A DNA stretch of 64,000 nt from Maribacter algicola (lineage in GTDB: Bacteria > Bacteroidota > Bacteroidia > Flavobacteriales > Flavobacteriaceae), in assembly GCF_003933245.1 (NCBI RefSeq), contig NZ_QUSX01000002.1, positions 372,001 to 436,000 of the forward strand, given 5' to 3'. Positions 25,912 through 35,233 of this stretch are shown one piece after another. Position 1 is the first letter of the stretch, and every line of letters starts with the position of its first letter. The notes beneath the pieces were generated by a model that saw only the letters and a program-made list of their open reading frames with translations, had not been told where the DNA came from and did no database searches. Both the position numbers and the translations under genes were made by a program.

Positions 25912-28365
25912 ATGGAGTATTTTGTCAACGTCATACTGCCCATTCCCCTGGAGCGGCAATTTACTTACAGCGTTACTTCAGATGAAGCGGATTTTTTAAG
26001 TCCTGGTATGCGGGTGGCTGTGCCGTTCGGAAAGTCAAAAATATATACGGCCCTCGTTCTTACTATTCACAATTTCCCACCAAATGCGTACGAGGCCAAG
26101 GAAATAGACCAGATTTTGGATGAAGTTCCCTTGGTAAATCAACTACAACTTAGGCATTGGGAATGGATCGCTAATTACTACATGTGCACGCTGGGCGAGG
26201 TGATGCGCAGTGCTTTACCTTCTGCATTTTTGCTGGAAAGCGAGACCTTAATATTAAGAAACGACTCTACCCATGTGGATGAATCCCAATTAAAGGATGA
26301 TGAGTTTTTGGTTTTTGAGGCATTGCAGCACCAATCCACCTTGAAGGTGCATGAAGTATCGGCAATAGTGGAACGTAAAAATGTGCTTCCGGTATTAAAC
26401 CGACTTTTGGAGAAAAACATTATTTATTTAAAAGAAGAAGTATACGAACAGTACAAGCCAAAACTTGTAAAGTATGTAAAGTTGGGTAAAGACTATTTGT
26501 TCGATACCGCCTTGGAAGCTTTACTGGAAAGTCTTACAAGGGCCCCAAAACAAAGTCAGGTGGTACTTTCCTTGTTCCAATTACAGGGAAATAGTAAAAA
26601 ACCGATTTCCATAACGGATTTGGAAAAGTACAGCAATGCCTCAAAATCGGTCATCGGTTCATTGGTAGATAAGGGAATTTTGGAGGAATATCATATTCGA
26701 ATGGACCGTGTCCGTTTTGAGGGAGAAGAAAATTCTGAAGTTAAAAGTCTGAATGAATATCAATTACAGGCCTTGGCCAATATTAAAAGATCTTTTGAAG
26801 AAGATAAGGTAACCTTGTTAAAAGGGGTTACGTCATCGGGTAAAACGGAAGTGTACGTGCAATTGATCAGTGAATATCTTGAGAAGGGCAAACAGATACT
26901 ATATTTATTGCCCGAAATCGCACTCACCACCCAATTGATTTCTAGGTTACAGGATTATTTTGGTGAACGTATTTCGGTGTTTCATTCCAAATACAACATT
27001 CAGGAGCGGGTAGAGGTATGGAACAACGTATTAATAGGGGCTCAAAAAGCTCAAATTGTGATCGGGGCACGATCATCCTTGTTTTTGCCATTTGACAATT
27101 TGGGATTGATTATAGTGGATGAGGAACACGAGGGGTCCTTCAAGCAATTTGATCCTGCACCGCGATATCATGCAAGGGATGCGGCCATTGTTCTTGCAAA
27201 CCTGCATAAGGCCAATATTCTTTTGGGTTCTGCCACGCCCAGTATTGAAAGTTATTATAATGCAAAGCGGGGAAAATATGGCTACGCCGAAATAAACAGG
27301 CGTTTTGGTAATGTGCTCATGCCCGATATGGAATTGGTTGATTTTAAGGAGGCGCTTCGCAAAAAAAGGGTTAAGGGCCATTTTTCCGAACGATTATTGG
27401 AGGAAATTGAAGAAAGCCTGGGTAATGGTGAGCAAATCATACTTTTTCAAAACAGAAGGGGCTTTGCCCCGGTTCTAGAGTGTTTGACTTGTGGCCATAC
27501 GCCCCAATGCTCCAATTGTGACGTTACCTTGACCTACCATCAATATAAAAACCAACTTCGGTGTCACTATTGCAGTTACCATACAGCCCTACCGGATAGC
27601 TGTGCCGCCTGCGGTAGTCCAGAACTGGATACTAAGGGATTTGGTACGGAACAAGTGGAGGAAGAGGTGAAAAAGCTTTTTCCAGAAGCCAAGGTAGGAA
27701 GAATGGATTTGGATACCACCCGGGGCAAACATGCGTATGAAAAAATCATCACTTCCTTTGAACAACAGGAGCTGGACATATTGGTGGGCACCCAAATGCT
27801 CACAAAGGGGCTGGATTTTAGGAACGTAAGTTTGGTAGGGGTTATGAACGCTGATTCGCTTCTTAATTTCCCGGATTTTAGAGCTCATGAAAGAACATTT
27901 CAAATGTTGACCCAGGTATCGGGTAGGGCAGGACGGACCCAAAAAAGAGGTAAGGTGATTATTCAAACCTATAATCCGTATCATCAAATCCTGAAACAAG
28001 TAACCACTGGAGACTATGAAACCATGTTCACCGAACAGATTTATGAAAGGGAGCAGTATAAGTATCCGCCTTTAAATCGGATAATAAAAATAACCTTTAA
28101 ACACAAAAACTATAATACGCTCAATGAGGCCACAGAGTGGTTTAGCGGGGCCCTGAGAACTCATTTTGGAGGGACGGTATTGGGTCCTGAATATCCACCC
28201 ATCTCGAGAATACGAAATCAGTATTTAAAAAATATACTGGTCAAGATCGATAAAAGCGAATCCTTGGGAAAAACAAAAAAAAATATCAAAAGAATTGAGA
28301 AAACATTTAAATCCGTGAGTCTGTTTAGAAGCGTACGGGTCATTTACAATGTGGACTACATATAA
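25912..28365 (+). CDS. priA: Primosomal protein N', replication restart helicase
   Basis: An 817-aa 3'-5' helicase that reloads the replisome at stalled forks. The N-terminal DNA-binding domain starts MEYFVNVILPIPLERQFTY. Walker A is GVTSSGKTEVY, the box II motif is DEEH, and QMLTKGLDF and QVSGRAGR are further helicase motifs. The eight zinc-binding Cys are intact in CLTCGHTPQCSNCD, CHYC and CAACG. Start set at ATG 25912; the longer frame to 25885 overlaps the DUF2147 gene. A strong terminator follows. Confidence 0.97.
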   Translation: MEYFVNVILPIPLERQFTYSVTSDEADFLSPGMRVAVPFGKSKIYTALVLTIHNFPPNAYEAKEIDQILDEVPLVNQLQLRHWEWIANYYMCTLGEVMRSALPSAFLLESETLILRNDSTHVDESQLKDDEFLVFEALQHQSTLKVHEVSAIVERKNVLPVLNRLLEKNIIYLKEEVYEQYKPKLVKYVKLGKDYLFDTALEALLESLTRAPKQSQVVLSLFQLQGNSKKPISITDLEKYSNASKSVIGSLVDKGILEEYHIRMDRVRFEGEENSEVKSLNEYQLQALANIKRSFEEDKVTLLKGVTSSGKTEVYVQLISEYLEKGKQILYLLPEIALTTQLISRLQDYFGERISVFHSKYNIQERVEVWNNVLIGAQKAQIVIGARSSLFLPFDNLGLIIVDEEHEGSFKQFDPAPRYHARDAAIVLANLHKANILLGSATPSIESYYNAKRGKYGYAEINRRFGNVLMPDMELVDFKEALRKKRVKGHFSERLLEEIEESLGNGEQIILFQNRRGFAPVLECLTCGHTPQCSNCDVTLTYHQYKNQLRCHYCSYHTALPDSCAACGSPELDTKGFGTEQVEEEVKKLFPEAKVGRMDLDTTRGKHAYEKIITSFEQQELDILVGTQMLTKGLDFRNVSLVGVMNADSLLNFPDFRAHERTFQMLTQVSGRAGRTQKRGKVIIQTYNPYHQILKQVTTGDYETMFTEQIYEREQYKYPPLNRIIKITFKHKNYNTLNEATEWFSGALRTHFGGTVLGPEYPPISRIRNQYLKNILVKIDKSESLGKTKKNIKRIEKTFKSVSLFRSVRVIYNVDYI

Positions 28366-28388
28366 AAAAACCGCCTTTGGGCGGTTTT
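28364..28388. terminator. Bidirectional terminator between priA and the LytTR regulator
   Basis: aaaaccgcc (28367-28375) pairs with ggcggtttt (28380-28388) around a tttg loop. It has both an A-run and a T-run and lies between two convergent genes. Confidence 0.87.
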
Positions 28389-28418
28389 ATAAATGTATTC
28401 TTATTTCATAAGCAACTT

Positions 28419-29111
28419 TTAAACATTGCTTAGGGCTTCGGCCAATTCCGTTTTGTTGTTTCTACTTAAAGGAATCGAACGACCACTCACTTCAACATTT
28501 TTACTGTTGAATTTTTCAACTTTTTCCAGGTTCACGATATAGGACTTGTGAATTCTTAGGAATTTATCTTCCGGTAATTGCTTTTCAAAAGATTTCATTG
28601 TTGATAAAATTACAATGTTGGCTTCATCGGTTACCAATTTGATATAATCTCCAAGAGCCTCGATCCATTTAATATCGTTTAGGATGACTTTTCTTTTCTT
28701 CAGGTTACTTTTAACGAAGATATGCTCCTCGTCTTCGTTCACTCTGTGCATTTGCTCGTATTTGGCAACCGCTCTTTTTACGGAAGCATCAAAACGGGCC
28801 ATTGTAATGGGTTTGTGCAAATAGTCCGTTACATCGTAATCGAAGGCCTTAAGGGCATAATCCGGTTTACCGGTTATCAAAATTACTTGGGGACTGTTGT
28901 CCAGGGATTCAAGTAGGTCGAATCCGGTTATAATAGGCATTTCAACGTCTAAAAAGATCAAATCGATTTCATTGTTCTTAATGCCGTTTTTGGCTTCGAT
29001 GGCGTTGCTGTACTCTGCCACCATAGCTAGGTTTGGGTGGTTGTTTACCAACTTGGCGACCGCCATACGCTGCATGGACGAATCGTCAACGATAATACTT
29101 CTTAACTTCAT
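28419..29111 (-). CDS. LytTR-family response regulator
   Basis: A 230-aa two-component response regulator. The receiver domain (about 1-120) has the acidic pair IIVDDS, the phosphoacceptor Asp in IFLDVEMP near residue 56, and the Lys of YLHKPI near 106. The C-terminal LytTR DNA-binding domain (about 130-228) carries IKWIEALGDYIKL, FLRIHKSYIVNL and SRNNKTEL. No sensor kinase gene is adjacent, so it is an orphan in this window. It sits alone between the priA terminator and the ribosomal operon promoter. Targets unknown. Confidence 0.95.
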   Translation of the reverse strand: MKLRSIIVDDSSMQRMAVAKLVNNHPNLAMVAEYSNAIEAKNGIKNNEIDLIFLDVEMPIITGFDLLESLDNSPQVILITGKPDYALKAFDYDVTDYLHKPITMARFDASVKRAVAKYEQMHRVNEDEEHIFVKSNLKKRKVILNDIKWIEALGDYIKLVTDEANIVILSTMKSFEKQLPEDKFLRIHKSYIVNLEKVEKFNSKNVEVSGRSIPLSRNNKTELAEALSNV

Positions 29112-29315
29112 AAGGGCTGATTTGTGGGGTTAAATCATCGACAAATTACCGAAAAAACACGGTCAACTGCAACAAAAGATGTAAACAATGCTTTTCTTAT
29201 TGTATAGATGGCAATGATCATAAGTTATTAAGATTTGGTTTATACTTTTTAAAATTTTCTTCCTAGCTATAACGAAGAATTTCTTCATTTCTTATAATTA
29301 TTGAAAAAAAGTATC

Positions 29316-29323
29316 TATTTTTG
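29316..29323 (+). promoter_or_regulatory. Bacteroidota -7 promoter element for rpsF-rpsR-rplI
   Basis: TATTTTTG lies 23 nt upstream of the rpsF ATG in an AT-rich 235-bp gap. A TTG at 29301-29303 is closer than the usual -33 distance. The rest of the gap shows no clear hairpin or binding site. Confidence 0.5.
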
Positions 29324-29346
29324 CACTCCTTTTAAATAAATATAAT

Positions 29347-29688
29347 ATGAACCATTACGAAACTGTTTTCATTTTAAATCCCGTTCTATCTGATGTACAG
29401 ATAGAGGAAACAGTTAAGAAATTCGAGGATTTCTTAATTAACAATGGCGCCAAAATGGTAGCCAAGGAGAATTGGGGCCTAAAAAAATTGGCCTATCCGA
29501 TCCAAAATAAAAAAAGTGGTTTTTACCACTTGTTCGAATTTACTAGCACCGGTGAGGTCGTTATGCCTTACGAGCAGGAGTTTAGGAGAGATGAACGCGT
29601 CATGCGCTTTTTGACCGTAAAATTGGACAAACATGCCGTCGCGTGGGCAGAAAAGAGAAGAACAAGAAACAAAACTGCTAAAGCTTAA
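29347..29688 (+). CDS. rpsF: 30S ribosomal protein S6
   Basis: A 113-aa ribosomal protein that forms a heterodimer with S18 on the platform of the small subunit. The N-terminal [16 protein letters not shown] and the block [22 protein letters not shown] are diagnostic. It heads a three-gene operon with rpsR (5 nt gap) and rplI (12 nt gap). No ssb or priB gene lies between, unlike in many Proteobacteria and Firmicutes. Confidence 0.97.
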   Translation: MNHYETVFILNPVLSDVQIEETVKKFEDFLINNGAKMVAKENWGLKKLAYPIQNKKSGFYHLFEFTSTGEVVMPYEQEFRRDERVMRFLTVKLDKHAVAWAEKRRTRNKTAKA

Positions 29689-29693
29689 GTACT

Positions 29694-29990
29694 ATGTCAA
29701 CATTACAACAACAGGCAAAAGGAAAAAAAGATGGGGAGATAAGATATCTTACCCCGTTAAACATAGAGACCAACTCAAAAAAGAAATATTGTAGGTTCAA
29801 GAAATCCGGTATCAAATATATTGATTACAAGGATGCCGACTTTCTAATGAAATTGGTGAACGAGCAAGGTAAGTTATTACCCAGAAGACTTACAGGTACT
29901 TCCTTGAAGTATCAACGAAAAGTAGCTCAGGCGGTGAAGAGAGCTCGTCATTTGGCGCTAATGCCATATGTTGGTGATTTATTAAAATAA
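29694..29990 (+). CDS. rpsR: 30S ribosomal protein S18
   Basis: A 98-aa basic ribosomal protein with the family core [39 protein letters not shown] followed by the [11 protein letters not shown] end. It binds S6 and 16S rRNA on the small-subunit platform. One Cys (KKYCRF) lies at the position often used for zinc in four-Cys S18 forms, but the other three are absent, so it is the zinc-free type. Middle gene of the rpsF-rpsR-rplI operon. Confidence 0.97.
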   Translation: MSTLQQQAKGKKDGEIRYLTPLNIETNSKKKYCRFKKSGIKYIDYKDADFLMKLVNEQGKLLPRRLTGTSLKYQRKVAQAVKRARHLALMPYVGDLLK

Positions 29991-30002
29991 AAGAAAAGAA
30001 TC

Positions 30003-30455
30003 ATGGAGCTTATATTAAAGGAAGACGTAGAAAATTTAGGTTTTAAAGATGACTTGGTTAGCGTTAAGAACGGATACGGTAGAAACTACCTTATTCCTCA
30101 GGGCTTAGCGACCATGGCAACTCCTTCGGCTAAAAAAGTTTTGGCCGAAACCTTAAAGCAGAGAGCCCACAAAGAAAAGAAAGTTGTGGATGCCGCTAAG
30201 AAAACTGCTGAGGCCCTTAAGGCCTTGGACTTGAAAATTGCTGCAAAGGCCGGTGCCGGCGACAAATTGTTCGGTTCAGTAACCAATGCTGATTTGGCGG
30301 ATGCAATTGAAAAGGAAGGACATACAATCGATAAGAAGTTCATTAGCATTCAAGGTGGTTCCGTTAAAAGAACCGGACCCTACAATGCCCAGATCCGACT
30401 TCACAGAGAGGTCGTTGTTGATTTTCCTTTTGAGGTTGTGGCAGAGCAGAACTAA
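30003..30455 (+). CDS. rplI: 50S ribosomal protein L9
   Basis: A 150-aa ribosomal protein with two rRNA-binding globular ends joined by a long helix. The N-terminal domain MELILKEDVENLGFKDDLVSVKNGYGRNYLIPQGLA is diagnostic. A Lys/Ala-rich helix (about 50-80) and a C-terminal domain (GSVTNADLADAI...FPFEVVAE) complete it. Last gene of the ribosomal operon, followed by a hairpin with a GNRA loop. Confidence 0.97.
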   Translation: MELILKEDVENLGFKDDLVSVKNGYGRNYLIPQGLATMATPSAKKVLAETLKQRAHKEKKVVDAAKKTAEALKALDLKIAAKAGAGDKLFGSVTNADLADAIEKEGHTIDKKFISIQGGSVKRTGPYNAQIRLHREVVVDFPFEVVAEQN

Positions 30456-30474
30456 TACGATTATAAATTTGTAC

Positions 30475-30510
30475 ATAAGCCTTTCAGGAAACTGAAGGGC
30501 TTATTTGTTT
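30475..30510 (+). terminator. Terminator-like hairpin after rplI
   Basis: aagcctttcag (30477-30487) pairs with ctgaagggctt (30492-30502) with one G-U pair around a gaaa tetraloop. It is followed by an imperfect T-rich stretch. Confidence 0.7.
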
Positions 30511-30529
30511 CATGCCTTTAAATACAAGA

Positions 30530-31000
30530 ATGAAATACACCAGACTTACAAAGGAACAACTGGAAGAGCTTCATCCTGAATTCATTAACTTTCTGGCAAC
30601 GCAGTCAATCGATAAGATCGAATGGGACGAAATCAAGAAAAATAAACCCAAAGTAGCGGAAGAGGAATTGGATATATTCAGCGATTTGGTATGGGAAGGA
30701 GTACTGACAAAAGTTACCTTCTTGGAGAATATTTCAGACCAAGAAATGCATCTATTCCATTTGACCGATAAGGAAATGAAACTCATTGCGGTAAAAGTTT
30801 TGAATCCGGAGATAGATTTGACCACCAAGGTCGGTTTTGATTGGTTCAAAAAGAATTGGCAATCTGATTTTGTGGATTATATGACCGCATCCAAGGCCTA
30901 TACGGACGACCCCAATAAAGATAAATTTGAATTAATCAAACAAGGGGCCATAATTACCAAAGGAGAATTATATCAGTGGTTTGATAAAGTAATAGGATAA
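30530..31000 (+). CDS. DUF6495 family conserved protein
   Basis: A 156-aa soluble, acidic protein starting MKYTRLTKEQLEELHPEFINFLA. It shows the family blocks LDIFSDLVWEGVLTKVTFLE, MHLFHLTDKEMKLIAVKV and a C-terminal GELYQWFDKVIG helix. No signal peptide or membrane segment, and no catalytic motif I recognise. The family appears to be restricted to Bacteroidota. ATG 30530 is preferred over 30512, which lies inside the preceding terminator region. It stands between rplI and hisS, in the same direction. Function unknown. Confidence 0.78.
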   Translation: MKYTRLTKEQLEELHPEFINFLATQSIDKIEWDEIKKNKPKVAEEELDIFSDLVWEGVLTKVTFLENISDQEMHLFHLTDKEMKLIAVKVLNPEIDLTTKVGFDWFKKNWQSDFVDYMTASKAYTDDPNKDKFELIKQGAIITKGELYQWFDKVIG

Positions 31001-31062
31001 CACGATATTTGTTGCACTTATAATACTACCGAAAAAAAAGGGCATTTTACATTATAAATCCA

Positions 31063-32439
31063 ATGGCACAAAAACCTTCCATACCCAAAGGAACCCGCGA
31101 TTTTACACCCTCCGAAGTTGTAAAGCGGAACTATATTTTTGATGTAGTCAAAAGACATTTTCAAACCTTTGGTTTTCAACCTATTGAAACTCCTTCCTTC
31201 GAAAATTCAGAAACCTTGATGGGCAAATATGGGGATGAGGGCGACCGACTCATTTTTAAGATTTTGAATTCGGGAGACTTTTTGAATAAGGTCAATGACG
31301 AATTATATAGTTCAAAGGATTCTAATAAAATAACTTCAAGTATTTCTGAAAAAGCCTTACGCTATGATTTAACAGTACCTTTTGCCCGATACGTGGTCAT
31401 GCACCAGAACGAACTGGACTTTCCGTTTAAACGTTACCAGATACAGCCGGTATGGCGTGCGGACAGGCCTCAAAAAGGAAGGTTTAGGGAATTCTATCAA
31501 TGTGATGCTGATGTGGTTGGTTCAGATTCACTGCTACAGGAAGTAGAACTGATTCAACTTTACGATACTGTGTTTGCCGACTTAAAATTGGAAGGTGTTA
31601 CCATTAAATTGAACAACCGTAAAATTCTTGCAGGCATTGCCGAAGTCATTGGAGCTAAGGATTTGTTGATCGATTTTACAGTAGCATTGGATAAACTGAA
31701 CAAGATTGGGGAAGATGGTGTAAAAAAGGAAATGCTTTCTAAAGGTATTTCGCAATCTGCTATTGAAAAAGCATCGCCCTTGTTCAACCTTAAAGGTAGC
31801 AATACGGACCAGTTGAATAAATTGGATGCCTTATTGGTCAACTCCCAAGAAGGCAAAAAAGGTGTGGATGAACTTCGGTTTATTATGGAGACCATTACTA
31901 GCTTAGGTTTGCAATCCGCAAAGTTGGTCGTTGATGTTACTTTGGCCCGTGGACTCAATTATTATACAGGGGCCATTTTTGAAGTGGCAGCACCGGAAGG
32001 CGTTTCTATGGGATCGATCGGTGGTGGTGGCAGATATGACGACCTTACCGGAATCTTCGGACTACCCAATGTTAGCGGAGTAGGTATTTCCTTTGGCCTG
32101 GACAGAATCTATTTGGTTATGGAGGAGTTGAGACTTTTCCCTGAATCCATAGATCGTTCATTGGATGTACTGTGTTTAAATTTTGGTGCCAAGGAAGGTT
32201 TGGCGGCTTTAAAACTTACCACGGTTTTACGAAAACATGGAATTAAGGCGGATATCTATCCATCCGATGCTAAACTGAACAAACAGTTTAAATATGCCAA
32301 TAATAGGAACGTACCCTACGTGGTTCTTTTGGGCGAGGAGGAGCTAATAAATAGCTCTTTTGTGGTTAAGAATATGCAAAGTGGTGATCAAAAAACATAC
32401 TCTTTGTCCGATACCCAGCAATTTATAGATTCGCTCTGA
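31063..32439 (+). CDS. hisS: Histidyl-tRNA synthetase
   Basis: A 458-aa class II aminoacyl-tRNA synthetase that charges tRNA-His. Class II motif 1 is near the N-terminus (KGTRDFTPSEV...FETPSFENSE). Motif 2 is FREFYQCDADVVG, the histidine-specific block is LARGLNYYTGAIFE, and motif 3 is GVGISFGLDRIY. A C-terminal anticodon-binding domain follows (LCLNFGAKEGL...YVVLLGEEEL). Complete. Its last 17 bp overlap the convergent NUDIX gene. Confidence 0.98.
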   Translation: MAQKPSIPKGTRDFTPSEVVKRNYIFDVVKRHFQTFGFQPIETPSFENSETLMGKYGDEGDRLIFKILNSGDFLNKVNDELYSSKDSNKITSSISEKALRYDLTVPFARYVVMHQNELDFPFKRYQIQPVWRADRPQKGRFREFYQCDADVVGSDSLLQEVELIQLYDTVFADLKLEGVTIKLNNRKILAGIAEVIGAKDLLIDFTVALDKLNKIGEDGVKKEMLSKGISQSAIEKASPLFNLKGSNTDQLNKLDALLVNSQEGKKGVDELRFIMETITSLGLQSAKLVVDVTLARGLNYYTGAIFEVAAPEGVSMGSIGGGGRYDDLTGIFGLPNVSGVGISFGLDRIYLVMEELRLFPESIDRSLDVLCLNFGAKEGLAALKLTTVLRKHGIKADIYPSDAKLNKQFKYANNRNVPYVVLLGEEELINSSFVVKNMQSGDQKTYSLSDTQQFIDSL

Positions 32440-32980
32440 ACGTTTTTTCCAAGGCTTCGATAATCGTAGAGTAATACTCTTTTGTATGGGGTACATACTT
32501 GTCCGTTCCTAAACCTAAAACTTCCTCCCTAAATTGGATTATAGGCAGCAAAGCCAGAGATTCTACTTCGCTTTCCTGCTCTTTTAGTTTTTCCAGGGAT
32601 ACCCTTAATTCACATAGGAAGGTATGATGGAATTCACAATCGATCAAGCTTTCAGAGTGTTTTTGAACCGACTTGAACACTCCAATCTTCTGTAAATCTG
32701 ATGGTCTTATTTTAAGACCTATTTCCTCGGATACCTCCCGGACCGCCGATTTTTCAATTGATTCACCAGCACCAATATGTCCTGCTACCGAAACGTCCCA
32801 AAGTAGGGGGTAGGTGTCCTTTTGCCGACCCCTTTGTTGAATCAAAACCTGACCATCCGACGTGTAAAACCAAACATGCACCGTGGGGTGAAAAAATCCC
32901 TCACGGTGCGCTTCAGATTTCATACGGGAAACTCCCAAAGGATTTCCTTGGTTGTCTAGAATATCTACGAGTTCGTCCAT
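32423..32980 (-). CDS. NUDIX hydrolase (IDI-like subgroup)
   Basis: A 185-aa NUDIX protein with a perfect Nudix box, G-x5-E-x7-REVSEEIGL, in the segment beginning GHIGAGE near residue 67. The N-terminal ELVDILDNQGNPLGVSRMKSEAHREGFFHPTVHVWF pattern is shared with NUDIX proteins related to isopentenyl diphosphate isomerase. The extra Cys/Glu set of true type 1 IDI is not evident, so hydrolysis of a nucleoside diphosphate derivative is more likely. Substrate unknown. The 3' end overlaps hisS by 17 bp. Confidence 0.9.
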   Translation of the reverse strand: MDELVDILDNQGNPLGVSRMKSEAHREGFFHPTVHVWFYTSDGQVLIQQRGRQKDTYPLLWDVSVAGHIGAGESIEKSAVREVSEEIGLKIRPSDLQKIGVFKSVQKHSESLIDCEFHHTFLCELRVSLEKLKEQESEVESLALLPIIQFREEVLGLGTDKYVPHTKEYYSTIIEALEKTFRANL

Positions 32981-33013
32981 ATAAAAATAAACCCGCCAAT
33001 GGGCGGGTTTTAT
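32981..33013. terminator. Hairpin terminator between the M42 peptidase and NUDIX genes
   Basis: acccgcc (32991-32997) pairs with ggcgggt (33002-33008) around aatg. On the minus strand it follows the M42 peptidase stop and is trailed by a T-rich run, so it ends that transcript. The NUDIX start codon is 10 bp further on, which means the NUDIX gene needs its own promoter only if readthrough does not occur in its direction; both genes are on the minus strand with NUDIX downstream. Confidence 0.78.
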
Positions 33014-33015
33014 TA

Positions 33016-34104
33016 TTAATCAAAATAACTGAAGGTTTCACCTTCTTTAATGGTTAAAAGCGTTTCGTAAATAAGCCGTATCACGTTTTCCACATCGTCC
33101 TTGTGGACCATTTCCACAGTGGTGTGCATATAGCGTAGGGGCAAGGAAATCAACGCGGACGCAACTCCTCCATTACTATAGGCAAACGCATCTGTATCGG
33201 TACCCGTCATTCTGGAAGCCGCCAATCTTTGGAAAGGTATCTTTTTTGCTTCGGCGGTTTCAATAATACGTTCCCTAAGTTTGTTCTGTACCGCAGGCGC
33301 ATAGGAAATGACGGGACCGGCACCTATTTCTGTGTGGCCCTGGGTCTTTTTCTCAATCATCGGAGTGGTCGTATCATGGCAAACATCCGTTACAATGGCG
33401 ATATTCGGTTTAATGGTCTGGGTAATCATTTCCGCACCACGTAAACCAATCTCCTCCTGAACCGAATTGGTAATGTATAATCCAAAAGGAAGTTTATGTT
33501 TGTTTTCATGTAATAGCCTGGCAACCTCGGCAACCATAAATCCTCCTGCACGGTTATCTATGGCCCTGCAAACGAACTTATCACCGTTCAATACTTGAAA
33601 GGTATCCGGGTAGGTGATTACGCAACCTACGTGGACTCCCATTTTTTCTACCTCTTCCTTGTCCTTTGCCCCTATATCAATAAAGATATTATCCAATTTG
33701 GGCGGTTCTTCCTTATCGTTTTTTCGGGTGTGTATTGCGGGCCATCCAAAAACTCCTTTAACAATACCGTTCTTGGTGTGTATATTCACCCATTTACTGG
33801 GAGCTATCTGATGGTCACTGCCTCCGTTTCTGATCACATAAAGAAGCCCGTTATCCGTAATATAATTAACGTACCACGATATTTCATCAGAATGGCCTTC
33901 TATGACGACCTTATATTTTGATTCGGGATTAATGACCCCTACGGCAGTTCCATACGTATCGGTAATAAAAGTGTCTACATAAGGTTTTAAATAGTCCATC
34001 CAAAGCTTTTGTCCTTCCCATTCATAACCGGTAGGTGCCGCGTTGTTTAGATACTCTTCAAAAAAATCCAATGATTTTTTGGTAATGATAGTTTTGTTCG
34101 CCAT
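33016..34104 (-). CDS. M42 family metallo-aminopeptidase
   Basis: A 362-aa co-catalytic zinc peptidase of the M42 (glutamyl aminopeptidase/TET) family. Metal ligands and catalytic residues are visible. GHSDEI supplies a His, AIDNRAGG the bridging Asp, QEEIGLRGA the base and ligand Glu, and ATDV-like IVTDVCHD an Asp. A late His is in RYMHTTVEMVH. A PDZ-like insert (about 75-165) between the first His and the Asp is a family mark. It trims N-terminal residues from peptides, usually as a large oligomeric cage in the cytoplasm. Complete gene, with a terminator just past the stop. Confidence 0.95.
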   Translation of the reverse strand: MANKTIITKKSLDFFEEYLNNAAPTGYEWEGQKLWMDYLKPYVDTFITDTYGTAVGVINPESKYKVVIEGHSDEISWYVNYITDNGLLYVIRNGGSDHQIAPSKWVNIHTKNGIVKGVFGWPAIHTRKNDKEEPPKLDNIFIDIGAKDKEEVEKMGVHVGCVITYPDTFQVLNGDKFVCRAIDNRAGGFMVAEVARLLHENKHKLPFGLYITNSVQEEIGLRGAEMITQTIKPNIAIVTDVCHDTTTPMIEKKTQGHTEIGAGPVISYAPAVQNKLRERIIETAEAKKIPFQRLAASRMTGTDTDAFAYSNGGVASALISLPLRYMHTTVEMVHKDDVENVIRLIYETLLTIKEGETFSYFD

Positions 34105-34264
34105 ATATATTTTTTTAACTCAAAAATCAAGATTCTAACTTTCAAAGTCGCATAAACACTTCAAATTAAGTATTCGAAATTATAAGTAAATCCTACTTTG
34201 TAAAGTTGTCTACAAACTTAACAATATTCACTTGTTTTTAATAATATGCTCAATCAATTATCGT

Positions 34265-34272
34265 TAATTTTG
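34265..34272 (+). promoter_or_regulatory. Bacteroidota -7 promoter element for the DUF4294 gene
   Basis: TAATTTTG matches TAnnTTTG and lies 20 nt ahead of the ATG at 34293, in a 188-bp divergent gap with the M42 peptidase gene. Confidence 0.5.
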
Positions 34273-34292
34273 GCAAGGCTTTTGTACAAATA

Positions 34293-34997
34293 ATGGCTAT
34301 GATAAGGAATAGTTTTTTAATGTTTGTTTTCCTGATGTTCTTTGTAAAAACAGAAGGACAGGTAGAAGAGCAGGAACTGGATTCGATTTCTGAGCAATTG
34401 ATCATACTGGCAGGAGATTCTATAGTTCAGAGTTCCATTTCCTTGGAAGAGGCCTATGTCTTTGGTAAACTTCAATTTTCCTCCTATGACGATAAACTGA
34501 GGTATTACATCTTACGGCGTAAGACCCATAAGGTTTATCCATATGCCAAATTGGCTGCAGAGCGTTTGGTGGAACTGAATGACAGCCTTGCAACGATCAC
34601 AAAAACCAGAAAGCGTAAAAAATATACTCGAAAGGTTCAAAAGTATATTGAAGAAGAGTTTTCGGAAGAGTTAAAAAAGCTGACCAGAACGGAGGGGCAG
34701 ATTTTGGTGAAATTGATATACAGACAAACGGGCACCACGGCTTTCGATTTGGTAAAGGAACTAAGAAATGGTTGGAGGGCATTTTGGTACAATACAACGG
34801 CAAAGCTTTTTAAAATAAGTATTAAAGAGGAGTTCCATCCTGATGAAATAGAGGAGGATTATCTTATAGAGGACATTCTGCAAAGGGCTTTTTCAGCCGG
34901 GCAATTGGAAAGACAGGAAACGGTTTTGGATTACGATTATAATAAACTTTACAATAAGTGGAAAAAGCCGGTTGTGAAGAATCACCCAAGCAATTAG
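34293..34997 (+). CDS. DUF4294 family exported protein
   Basis: A 234-aa protein with a signal peptide (about 1-24). Its DUF4294 core includes LRYYILRRKTHKVYPYAKLAAERL, TRKVQKYIEEEFSEELKKLTRTEGQILVKLIYRQTG and GWRAFWYNTTAKLFKISIKEEF. The core is charged and helical and presumably periplasmic. The family is known almost only from Bacteroidota and has no assigned function. A second in-frame ATG at 34299 is equally plausible. Its last 4 bp overlap the stop of the convergent DUF6095 gene. Confidence 0.83.
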   Translation: MAMIRNSFLMFVFLMFFVKTEGQVEEQELDSISEQLIILAGDSIVQSSISLEEAYVFGKLQFSSYDDKLRYYILRRKTHKVYPYAKLAAERLVELNDSLATITKTRKRKKYTRKVQKYIEEEFSEELKKLTRTEGQILVKLIYRQTGTTAFDLVKELRNGWRAFWYNTTAKLFKISIKEEFHPDEIEEDYLIEDILQRAFSAGQLERQETVLDYDYNKLYNKWKKPVVKNHPSN

Positions 34998-35233
34998 TTT
35001 TTCGGTTTTCCCTTACCTCCAAAAAGAGCGTCAACTATCGTTTGGATACCTTTAAAACCGGAATAAATGGCATACATGGCCAATATCAATCCAATGACTA
35101 GGATGGGCCAATAAAGGGGATGTTCCTCGTTTTTAAAGGCTTGCCAAATAACGATAGGGGCCAAAAACATTAAAAATACGGTGAGGGCCAACTTTTTTAT
35201 GCCCTGTACCATCATTTCCTTGTCCGTTCTCAT
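34994..35233 (-). CDS. DUF6095 small membrane protein
   Basis: A 79-aa protein with two predicted membrane segments (about 14-30 and 41-60). A short cytoplasmic N-terminus (MRTDKEMMVQGIKKLA) and a charged Gly/Lys tail flank them. The pair FLMFLAPIVIWQAFKN and PLYWPILVIGLILAMYAIYSGFKGI match the DUF6095 family of Bacteroidota. Its start codon overlaps the stop of the DUF4249 gene by 4 bp, so it is the third gene of the TonB receptor operon. Role unknown. Confidence 0.8.
   Translation of the reverse strand: MRTDKEMMVQGIKKLALTVFLMFLAPIVIWQAFKNEEHPLYWPILVIGLILAMYAIYSGFKGIQTIVDALFGGKGKPKN

Noticed and set aside
25516..25959. 147-codon minus-strand frame across DUF2147 and the priA start
   Set aside because: Antisense to two genes with clear family patterns and no recognisable product.
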